Assembly (NCBI GenBank): GCA_002118135.1
Contig: BDIU01000214.1
Span: forward strand, 124,001 to 188,000
Reading direction: 5' to 3'
From: Trebouxia sp. TZW2008
Taxonomy: Eukaryota; Chlorophyta; Trebouxiophyceae; Trebouxiales; Trebouxiaceae
DNA length: 64,000 nucleotides
In this document: positions 50,870 to 60,128 of the stretch, piece after piece
Layout of the letters: every line of letters begins with the position of its first letter
How positions within the stretch are numbered: the stretch's first letter is position 1
Position numbers and translations under genes: made by a program
The notes under the pieces: generated by a model
The model's input: the letters and a program-made list of their open reading frames with translations, nothing else
Database searches by the model: none
What the model was told of the DNA's origin: nothing

Positions 50870-53001
50870 TCACCCATTGTCATGCTTACTTTGCAACTCG
50901 TGATAACATTGCTGTAGCTTGATCATAAACTGCTTTATCTCATGTTTGCTGGTGCCCAGAGCAGCTGCAACTGTCAGATAGTCAGCAGGGTACGCATCAT
51001 AATGCATGCCGAAATTGACAAACTTGGTTCCTGCAACCGTTTGATCTGAGCCTTTGGCTACAACTCTGGTGCCTGATACACACCGCCTAAACAGCATTGA
51101 GCCAAGAAAACTCACATGCTTGCCACTTGATGCAGGACCCTCAGCAGCGCTTGTCAGCTTCTGCAAGTTTGTGAGAGACACTGCCAGAGAGATTGAATTG
51201 CCTGGCGTCTCAAGCACTCGCTCTTGCAGCTGACTAGCAGTGGCTTTCAGTTCTTGCTGAGTGAAGGCATACAGCTCCTCCCTTTCTTGCAACACTCCCA
51301 GCCAGCCTGACTGACCCCAATGGAGCAGAGTAATCAGCAAATCCAGCAGCGGTGATATGCATGCTCTGCCAGGGTATGTTCTGTTGACAGCCTCTACTAG
51401 GGAGGAGTCATTAGGGCCAGCTGCAACAACTGCACCACCCACAGGCACCATGAAATTCTTGTCAGTGCTCTGCACCACTGCATCCACACGACCTTTGCGC
51501 CAGGCTGATGTTACAAGCTTGCACAAGTCTGCTGACTGCACTCCGTAAGCATTGTTGATCACATGGCCAATGCCAGTGCTGCTACACAGCTTGGCGACTC
51601 CCACAATGTCATCAGCACCTCTTGGCGCAAAGCAGCTTGTTGTTGTCAGTACACAGACAATGTTGTCTGCGCCAAGCGTGTCCACTTGCGCCTGGATCCG
51701 GTCTAAGTTGGTGCAGAGCTGATCGCCAATCAGCACATTCTCAATGACAACAGCCTGAAGACCAGCTGCAACAACAGCTTTGAAGCAGGTCTTCTGGTCA
51801 ATGCGGGGCCACAGCACATATCTGGCTGTTGGAGGTCGGGCTGCCTTCAAGGCAAGCAGGGTGATGGTGATGGCCATGCCTGTGGCAACTGGCAGCACTG
51901 TGACTGCGCTCACATCCAGCATGCCTGCTAGCTGCAGTGCATGTCTTGCCAGCATGCTGGTCAACTTGACCAGCAATGATGATCCGGCTGCCTGCACACA
52001 GGTTGACTGTCACTGCTTGTGATGCCATTGCAATTTAGCAATCATGTGTGTTGCGTGAGCGATGACGGTCCTGCTGCCTGCACACATGTTGAGTGTCTCT
52101 GCTTGCAGTACCGTTGCCATCTAGCAGTCATGCATTGAGTGCCAGCAATGATGACCTTGCCGCCTGCACATATGTTGACTGTCTCTGCCTTCAATACCTT
52201 TGCAACCTAGCAGTCACGCCTTGTGTGCCGGCAACATTGCATTGTATATGCAGTACATTTGTGCTTGCCATGCTGGCACAACTGCAGCAGGTATGTTTGT
52301 ATATGCATACTCTCAGCACTTGTGTGCTGTTGCATGTGTAATACACCACAGGCAAAGGAGCTTGCTTTGCAAACATAGTAATTTCATAATATGAGGTCAT
52401 TTGATGCAATGCATCATTCTCATGGCAAGGCCAATCATATCAGAAGCGATCACTGCATGCTGACTGCAGTGGTACTTCTGATAAGACGACTTGCTGTAAA
52501 GATAAATTTGCTGAAGCGAGTGCGGTCGTGATGCTGAAGAAACAGTGTGTCCAGGCTGAGGCATGAGTCACCTTTGGTTGCTCAGCTGCTACATCTCCTG
52601 ATCTGCCCATGCCATGAGCAAGCCTGTAATGGCGCTTTGCCACCAAGCTGCTTGCTACCCTGGCCTCTCGCTCTCCAACCCCAACGTTGTCAAGGAAGTT
52701 GTTGCTATCCATGGAAGCTGCATCCTGTGTACAGAACAGTGTTAACTGCAGCAAAGCTGAGAACAGCGATGTACAAGCACAGCCATGAGGGAAAGCTTGG
52801 GAAGAGGTGTACATGCTGCTTTGATACGCTTACCTGCAGTAGCATTTCAATTGTTGCATCGTCCCAGCCATCCATGGGCATTTTGCGCTGTGATAGGAGG
52901 CTCTTGACCAGGTTGAGACGTGCACCCAGCGCCTGCTGCCCTTGCTGGACATAGGTTGCAGACACAAGCCCACTTGCAAGGGCACAGTTGCCTGGATTCA
53001 T
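50870..53001 (-). CDS. SEPSECS: O-phosphoseryl-tRNA(Sec) selenium transferase
   Basis: Three exons in phase: 53001-52834, 52724-52572, 51991-50870 (480 residues; human protein 501). The PLP enzyme turns phosphoseryl-tRNA(Sec) into selenocysteinyl-tRNA(Sec). Family features: [13 protein letters not shown] and [17 protein letters not shown] early, [50 protein letters not shown], and [15 protein letters not shown] with the PLP-binding lysine in DKNF. The C-terminal half is a single uninterrupted exon. Its presence implies a selenoproteome, common in chlorophyte algae and absent from land plants. Intron 2 holds copies of the exon 3 edge. The gene is head-to-head with SEC20, 428 bases apart. Confidence 0.95.
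51992..52220 (-). repeat. Copies of the acceptor and 5' edge of SEPSECS exon 3
   Basis: The real acceptor region on the plus strand is GATCCGGCTG then CCTGCACACAGGTTGACTG (51981-52010). Matching units recur near 52068-52095 (GTCCTGCTG then CCTGCACACATGTTGAGTG) and 52153-52180 (ACCTTGCCG then CCTGCACATATGTTGACTG). The period is 86-88 bases, with CAGCAATGATGA or CGATGACG ahead of each. Confidence 0.85.
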
Positions 53002-53429
53002 TGTGTCTCGGCTTTTGGTCCTAGTTCATGTCAATCGTTGGGCTATGCTCAGACACGCTGCTGTCGTGGACCTGCTGAACGCAAGCCGGCATGCATACAA
53101 CTGCGATCACTGTGGCGTTGAGTACACGTTTGTGTCTACATCTGTATTGGAGTACGGGTGTAGCATATTCGCGCAGCGGCTAAGGAAACACCTTGCTAGC
53201 ATCTGCAGCAGCGCGTCAATGTCAGTCATGTGCAAAGACTTCGCAGTAAGGCTTTTTGAGGAGTCAAGTCCTCTTTTGACCAGAAACATGCATTGACTTG
53301 CGCCATCGCCATCACCATCGCCAGCCTTTGCGACCAGTTCAGTGCAAGCCACGAACCTGAAAATGTTGTGCCGGGGTGTATGTTGACACACTATGTAATC
53401 GCTCCCGTCACAACGAGCGCAGATCGCAC
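53002..53429. promoter_or_regulatory. Divergent promoter interval of SEPSECS and SEC20
   Basis: 428 bases between two opposite start codons. No clear core element; a short CGCCATCGCCATCACC run lies at 53302-53320. Confidence 0.45.
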
Positions 53430-56400
53430 ATGGCAGACCCACAGCAGAGCGCTCTGGAGGCAAGGCTGGTTGAGCTCAACGCGTCAGCGATCTTCAACAT
53501 CCAGACACTTCCGACCTTGCAAGACGGCAAGCTCAAGGATGCCGACACAGCTCTTGAGAGGGAGTTCGCCAGCATGCGTGCAGTCATGCGTGAGCTTCAG
53601 TTTCTTGCTGAGGATCAGGAGTAAGTCTGCTGGCCTTGCCTCTGGCTTGCACACATTCTGGAACATAAGCAGACCCAAAGTTGCAATGCATGCATGTGAC
53701 TGTAGGGAAGAAGACGAGATGTCTGTGCAAGACAGATTGCAGCGCTACCAGCAGCAGTACCAGGACATTCAGGCCAGTTATAGCCAGGCTAAGCTGCAGA
53801 AGAGGGTAGATCCCCGAGAAGAGAACAGGAGATTGTTGCTGTCAGGAGCAGATCCTTCCAAACGGCAACAGGAGCTACAGGTATTGTGCATTGTCAGTGA
53901 TGATTACAGCAAATTGCCTGCAAAGATGCATTACACACCAGCTGCATCATGGCATGTGAGACACTTCTCAAACAACATCAGCTGCACTCAGCCTCACTCC
54001 AATCACCAGCTGAGGCATACAATCGCTTGCAATTGATGCCACAGGATACCAACAAACAGCATTTGCTGCAATTCAGAATGAAGCAGAACTGGGTGATGCA
54101 TCTCACCAGCTGTGTCATTGCACATGCTGTGCACCTCAAATAGCATTGCTGCAATACAGACTGAAGCAGAAGTGGGCGGTGCATTACTTCTGAAACAGCG
54201 TCTGCTGCAATGCAGACAGAAGCAGAGCTGGTAGGGGCAGCGCAGAGTGTCACGGGCAGTTTGCAGCGCTCCAGGCAGGTCATGCTGGAACAGATTGACA
54301 ACACACAAAGCATCCTGGCGTCCATGGACGCATCCCACGAGCAGCTTTCAAAGGTCACCAAGGAGTATCAAGGGCAGTCAGATGTGTTTGGCACCTCAAA
54401 GCGGCTGCTTCGTACTCTGAAGAGGCACAGCTCCTGGGACAAGCTGGTGCTTTATGGTGGCGCTGCGATGTTCCTGCTGGTGTGCTTGTATGTCATCCAG
54501 AAGCGCAGTCTCTACTTTGTGCCAACATTTGTCAAGACTGGTCTAGGCAAGCTTGTGCCAACATGGTCACGTTCCTCTGCCAAGGACATTGACCATCTGA
54601 CACACCCCATCAAGGGTAAGCAGCAAACTGATCCTGTGCATACATTCTGATGGAACATTTGGTCTGCTTGTACATCATTCAGAAGAGCAGTCTGTGCTTT
54701 CTCCCCACTTTTGTCAAGACTGGACTAGGCAAGCTCGTAACAGCAAGATCATGCTCCTCTGCCAAGGACATAGATCACCTGACACGTCCCATCAAAGGTA
54801 AGCAGCTCACCGAGTTGTATTCGCAGAATCATTGTGATGGAGTTGTTGCTGCATAGCCGCGGTGTCTGCCATGTGATCAGCACAGCTACTACTCAGCGCG
54901 GTCTCAACATGTCAAAGATGCTCAGCACAAAGTTTGCTTCCATAGTTCAGACTGTCATGACTGTGCTGCAATGTACTCCAATGCTTTGCTGGAAAGCAAA
55001 CCTGTGGAGCAGCCTGGGGTTTTGCTAAGAATAACAATGGTAATGACAACAATTAGAGCCTGTCATGACTGACAACTTCAGGTCTGCTTGCTGTTCGACA
55101 TGAAATTGGAGCAGCACAAACAGTGTAAACACCATTGCAGAACTATGTTTGATGGTCCAGAGGGCCACGAACAGATGTTTCCAGACGCAAGCCTGCTCGT
55201 GAGCCCAGCTGTGATACAACAAGATCAGACAGACTTGAGCAGACTTGCCTGTTGACCAGCCTTCTTGTGATGCAGCAATAGGGGATGATCCAGGCACAGA
55301 CGGCCTTCACCAAAAGCCGTCCCAGGAAACTTTTTCATGTAATGCTTAATAAACTTTCAAACATTTTCATGCAATGCTTGCCTTGCCTAGTGATAAGCCT
55401 TCTTGTGATGCTTGCCAATTGACAAGCCTTGTTGTGATGCAGCAAGAGCAGATGATCCCGGCACAGATGGCCTGCGCCAGAAGCCTTCCCAAGAAACTCT
55501 GACAAACGCTCAACAAGCACAGCAGCTACTTGAAAGGCATACCAAGCAGCAGAAGCCTGCAGAACCACCTGACAAGCAGACAAGGCCCCCACCTGCAACA
55601 GTGAGTCTTGTACAACCACCTGGCTGTGACACTGTCAATGTGGACTTGTGCGAATCAACAGCCACCTATTTTGGGTACTGCAAGCCAGCCAAGCCAGACC
55701 GCAGTGTCATGTTCAATTCTCAATGTGTGCTTGCCTGATATGCTGTGTCTTCAGACAGCAAGACAGTGAACAGCCTTGTATTGGGCATTGCTTGCCATTG
55801 CCTGGGCAACATGTGCAACAAAATGGCAACCAAACAAGCCTCATTGATGAACTGAGCATGCACATGCAGGCTGCCTCTGGCAATCAAGCATCAGCTGCTG
55901 GCAAGGCCGTCGACCAAGTCACAGAGCGTCCCATCCAGCAGCAGCCCAAAGACAGCACCAAACACAATGCAGCCAGCAAAGAAGCAGAACCTGACAGGAG
56001 GTTTGTGACTGACCAGCAGATGAGGGACTCAGGCCATGCAGAGGCGTTTGCCAAGATCCTGCAAGACATCCCGGAGTCGATCAAAGCTGGCGGCCCTCAG
56101 GGTCCAGATTATACTGGAGCGCTCAACACCAAGTCTGATGGTGCGTTTGCCAAAAGTGCTGACACAGGCTTTCAAGCAGTGAATCACCATATGCCCTCAC
56201 CATCATGATATTTGCAATGTGTCATATCACAATGCGCAAGTGATTGAAAGAGCGGATCCCAGAAATGCATTGCAAATTGTGCAACATGTCGTACACTGGC
56301 ACCAGCGCATCAGACAGAATACACAAGTTTTTCAGAGTACCCAATACTGAATGGGACAGTATGTTGTGAGCAGGAGACATCAGCTCTGAAGAGGGAGTTC

Positions 56401-58027
56401 AGCAAGCTGTGGCAGCTGCTGTGGAGCATGCACAGGAGCAGCAGCAGCATCAAGCGCTGAGCTTGGACGCAGGCCAGGCCTACCCCCAAAACACTGCACA
56501 GGTGAGGCATGCATTGCTCTTGCATATTCCCACCAATTGCAGATCTTGCAGAGCATGCTGCAGCAATCTGCTATCACTCTGTCACCTAAAGGTGTGAGTT
56601 GAAATGGCATCCATGCGTCGCTCTGCTATGTGAAGATGGGGCTTCACTGCTTGGCTTGCGTGCTCACAGACCAGCACATGGAATTCTGTACCTGACATCC
56701 CAGAAAAGAGCACAAGGGCTTTCAGACCTGACATGACAATTGACACCACTTTTTGCCTGATTTGAGATGCATGCAGCACAGTCTTGTTTTTGCGCCGTGT
56801 CAAGCCAAGGGATGCTAAGTGGTTGCAAAGCACAAATTTACAGTGTTGTCTAGAGTGGCTTGTGCTCACTTGCCAGGATCACGCCAGCTGTCGTGACCTT
56901 GCATAACGAGCAACTTGGAATGCTTAGATGAATTCATCGAATTGTTGCTGCCAGGAATTTTCTTTGAGCACTCTGGCCGGCTTGCATGCAGATAGGTGTG
57001 ATTGATGCCGCATTGCCTCAGTTATGTTGTATATGTCTACTGTGGCTGCTGCAAGCCACAGTGGAGCGAGCTTTCTGTTGTAATTCTGACTGGCATGCAG
57101 GTGGGTCTGGGTGATGCGGCACTGCCCCAGCATGCTGCTCTGCTGAGAGACAGCAATGCAACTGCACCCAGCCATGGGGACCCTTCAGCTGACCTTGCAG
57201 AGACAGGCACTCAGACAGATGCGGTAACCTCACAGACAGGCACTCAGACAGACGCTGACACTGCTCAAACAGGCACTCAGACAGGGTCATTGAAAGGAGA
57301 AGTACCCGACAGCTTGTCCAGCAGTGATGACAGACACAGTTTGCAAGACAGTGTCAGCGATGCCATCTCAGGACTGCTGGACACTGCAAGCAGCCTGGAC
57401 AGATTGCAGTCTGATGACAGCAACAAGGGTGAGGTGAATGTGGAGCAACCGCTGCAAGCTGAGCGTCAACAGACAGAACCCATTGCACCTGGCAGCAGCA
57501 ATGCTATAGACAGTGATGAGCCTGCTGTGAGTCAGTCAGGTGTAAATATCAGTGATGGCCAAACTGACTTGCAAACAGCAGACCACAGGACAGCCGGTAG
57601 CTCAGACGCAGACACAGTGTTTCAGACAGAAGCTCAGGATGTGGGCTCAGCAGCTCAAGGTGAGCAGGCTCACTCAGTGCCTCAAGAAGCGGCATGGGAC
57701 AGCAGCCATAGTGATGCAGGCACACAGTATCAGACAGACTCACAGGATCTGTCCGCAGTGTCTGACTTTGCACCCAGGCAGTCCGTTGCTCAACAGTCAG
57801 GGGCTGCAAGTGATGATGAAGCAGATTCGCAAGAAGGTGTTGCCAAACGCCCTGTCACGCAGCAACAGATGGACGAGACAGGCTATGGAGATGCCTTCGC
57901 TGCCATCTTAGCAAGCATTCCTGACCATGTAAGGGATAAGTCTGTGGAGCAACAGACTGATGAGCCTCAGGAGGACAGTAAAAAGGATGTTGACAGTCAA
58001 GACTTGCTTGAACATTCAGAGCTCTAG
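53430..58027 (+). CDS. SEC20: Sec20/BNIP1-type SNARE with a 570-residue C-terminal extension
   Basis: Seven exons in phase: 53430-53620, 53706-53880, 54216-54615, 55443-55600, 55759-56140, 56374-56501, 57101-58027 (786 residues). Residues 1-195 carry the Sec20 pattern: helical N-domain, then a SNARE helix (VMLEQIDNTQSILASMDASHEQL...TSKRLLRTLKRHSSWD) and a membrane anchor at about 199-216 (LVLYGGAAMFLLVCLYVIQKR). Sec20 acts in Golgi-to-ER retrograde fusion and normally ends soon after the anchor. Here the frame runs on for about 570 Gln/Ser/Asp-rich residues on the lumenal side, with a TGTQTDA repeat and a motif present twice: RRFVTDQQM...GHAEAFAKILQDIP and KRPVTQQQM...GYGDAFAAILASIP. Each exon joins in phase, but joining of the two halves rests on splice logic alone; a stop at 56208 would end a shorter form. 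Four introns carry exon-edge copies. Confidence 0.78.
54060..54215 (+). repeat. Two copies of the 5' edge of SEC20 exon 3
   Basis: GCTGCAATTCAG then AATGAAGCAGAACTGG at 54077, and GCTGCAATACAG then ACTGAAGCAGAAGTGG at 54160, precede the real TGCAATGCAG then ACAGAAGCAGAGCTGG at 54216. Only about 25-30 exon bases are copied. Confidence 0.85.
54662..54797 (+). repeat. Copy of the 3' edge of SEC20 exon 3 including its donor
   Basis: 136 bases repeat 54480-54615 at roughly 85 percent identity, ending ATCAAAG then GTAAGC against ATCAAGG then GTAAGC. In the exon's phase it still reads CLYIIQKSSLCF...KTGLGKL...SSAKDIDHLTRPIKG, so the donor copy could be used instead of the true one, but no acceptor precedes it. 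Confidence 0.88.
55262..55345 (+). repeat. Copy of the 5' edge of SEC20 exon 4
   Basis: GTGATGCAG then CAATAGGGGATGATCC at 55276 matches the true GTGATGCAG then CAAGAGCAGATGATCC at 55443 and continues through GGCACAGA.GGCCT and CAGGAAACT, then meets a stop. The CAAGCCT(T)C/GTTGTGATGC lead-in is seen three times. Confidence 0.85.
56980..57030 (+). repeat. Copy of the 5' edge of SEC20 exon 7
   Basis: TTGCATGCAG then ATAGGTGTGATTGATGCC at 56992 mirrors GGCATGCAG then GTGGGTCTGGGTGATGCG at 57101, 109 bases upstream, with CATTGCCTCAG against CACTGCCCCAG further in. Confidence 0.8.
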
Positions 58028-58763
58028 TCCATGCACGCAATTCACAAGGATCTTCTCCTTTAGCTTGGCATCCAGCGTATGACAACGTTTGCGAGTCGTA
58101 ACCGACAAGGACATGCTGACAAATTGTCCGTATGACAGCTCTTTGCAGCATGTAGTCTAAGTTGAAATGACCATACAACTCCCTGTGCATGGTAAAGGCA
58201 GAGCATTTGTGCAATTTGCTAAAGCATCCATTGCAATTGAATGGTGATGATGTGAAGTATGAGTCATGCACTTCTTGATCAACAGTGCTGACGTCTCAGG
58301 CTTACACTTGCACTCATCCAACCTGGCTATGTGTCCCTAACAGATCATTGAATGCGCTTACTCGTCATCACTACTCAGAAACGTCTTGCCAACTGGTACA
58401 CCCGTGCATGCCAAAGCTCACTGTATGCAAATGTCTGGCAGTACTCGTCCAAGTTTCAAGTTGCCCAGAAAATAAGTCTGCCGAACCTGAGTTTCGGCCA
58501 AACGCCCATGTGTGAAGCTCCAGATGCTCTAAATTTGTTCATGTCTGCAAGCACTGCCAACCGCAATCAAAAATTGACCCCAGAAATGTGCCAACACCTA
58601 GATGCAGCTTGCCAAGGCTGCTTGGCAGAAGAGGAATGGCAAAACGCACGGAATTCGGAGGGTCCACATTGGAAGATCGCAGAGCCAGCGTGTGCAACTG
58701 CTGGCAATTGCGGAATGCGTCGCCTGCTTCAGGTTCAAACAAGTGTTTGCCAAAAAAGAAAAA
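58028..58763. other. Convergent region with a possible out-of-frame LRR tail
   Basis: 3' flanks of SEC20 and the LRR gene. On the minus strand 58745-58539 a different frame from the LRR gene reads CQQLHTLALRSSNVDPP...LLPSSLGKLHLGV, which still looks leucine-rich. It starts about 20 bases past the stop at 58764 and a T-rich run. Confidence 0.45.
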
Positions 58764-59948
58764 TCATTGCAGCACTGATGGCAATGTCAGAAGAGCGCTG
58801 GCTCCCCCAAGAAAGTCACCTCTATTATCATCAGCTTTAATAAAAAGGTAAGTCAAGCATGTTGAGTGCTGCAAATCTACCACGTGGGCTACACACTGGT
58901 CAAGCGTAAGCCTTCTCAGAGCCAAGCCGGTGTTGTACAACATCCACAACGCCAAAGAGACCTCAAGCACCTGCAATGCTTTGCACTGCTGCAACAGAGA
59001 GCTCACTTCTGCGGTCTGTCTACGACGCCTACCGTCCTCAAGGAACAAGAAGAGGTGCAACTCAACCAAAACGCTGCTCACCTCTGCCTCAAGCATACGC
59101 GTCAGGGCAGCTTGTATTTCCAGGGACTTTGTGAAGGCTTTCTCATTATCCCCAAGGTAGAGACTAATGCTTTTGGCAGTAGTCTCTGGCACTGGCCAAT
59201 GAGCCTTGAGTTGCTGTAGGTTGTGGACATCAAGCTGAGTTGAGCCATCAAACAAAGTGCAACTCATGATGTCAAGCACTTGCAAGGCTGGCCATGCAGT
59301 GAAACATGTCATAGCGTTGTAAGCTGGCCCATCATAAATGTACCATAGGGTCTCATGAAGGTCAAGACATGTGAGGTTTGTCAACGATGTGATGTCCATG
59401 GCATCTGCTGTAAGAGAACAGAATTGCAACTTGAGCCTGCTCAGTCTTGTCAAAGCGCCAAGCTGCAGTTGGACATCGCAACTTATCATCGTCAGGTCAG
59501 CCAGGCCTTTCAAATTGCGCTGAAGGACGTCCGGCAGAAAGATTGTACCAGGCTCATCGTGTTCGTCTGCGTTGATCGTAAGGTCCTTCACAGATGTTGG
59601 ACATTGCTTGTGAAGGCTGTCCAAATCAGCATGAAGGGTCAGATGCAGCGTCTGCAGCTGTGAAAGGTGCGCAAGGCTGGGAAAGTATCTTTGACCATAA
59701 TACACCACCTTGAGCTTTGTCACAGCAGCTCTTTGCTGTGCTGCGCAGTGCTGTAGCACGCTGTTGGAAAAGGCTGTGCTGTCTGAAGTGTCAACAGATA
59801 GGCATCTTGCAGGTATCTTGTCCGCCCAGGATCTTCTGCCCTGGAGAGCTGCTTCACTGCTGAGATCGAGTCCAAAATCTTGATGTGTCAAAGCCAGGAG
59901 ACCTAATGAGCGTCTCGACCCAAGGAAGGCAGCCCATGATGGATGCAA
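58764..59948 (-). CDS. Leucine-rich-repeat protein
   Basis: A 394-codon frame without introns. Irregular LRRs are visible: LSQLQTLHLTLHADLDSLH, LKGLADLTMISCDVQLQLGALTRLSRLKLQFCSL, LTNLTCLDLHETL, WPALQVLDIMSCTL and CKALQVLEVSLALW. The pattern suits plant/algal F-box-LRR or RAN-GAP-like proteins, but no F-box is seen. The frame has no ATG at its 5' end (first codon of the open frame near 59948 is TTG), and AAG-type acceptor sequence just upstream suggests a missing first exon at about 59950-60060. LRR-like coding sequence goes on past the stop in another frame, so the gene may be frameshifted or decaying. Confidence 0.6.
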   Translation of the reverse strand: MHPSWAAFLGSRRSLGLLALTHQDFGLDLSSEAALQGRRSWADKIPARCLSVDTSDSTAFSNSVLQHCAAQQRAAVTKLKVVYYGQRYFPSLAHLSQLQTLHLTLHADLDSLHKQCPTSVKDLTINADEHDEPGTIFLPDVLQRNLKGLADLTMISCDVQLQLGALTRLSRLKLQFCSLTADAMDITSLTNLTCLDLHETLWYIYDGPAYNAMTCFTAWPALQVLDIMSCTLFDGSTQLDVHNLQQLKAHWPVPETTAKSISLYLGDNEKAFTKSLEIQAALTRMLEAEVSSVLVELHLFLFLEDGRRRRQTAEVSSLLQQCKALQVLEVSLALWMLYNTGLALRRLTLDQCVAHVVDLQHSTCLTYLFIKADDNRGDFLGGASALLTLPSVLQ

Positions 59949-60128
59949 GCTCCTTTCACTGGAAAGAACTTGTGCAGCTCGTCAACTTCTTTAGAGATGC
60001 GACAGTGGTTATGGGAGGTGTCTAGCCATGCTTTCAACAGCAAGAAACAAAGTTTTCTATTTTAAATTTGCATACATCACTCTGGATGCATGCAAGACAA
60101 AAGCATTCTGAAGCAAGAAAGAAAGCGA

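Noticed and set aside
54662..54797. Candidate extra exon of SEC20
   Set aside because: It lacks an acceptor and is best read as a copy of the 3' edge of exon 3.
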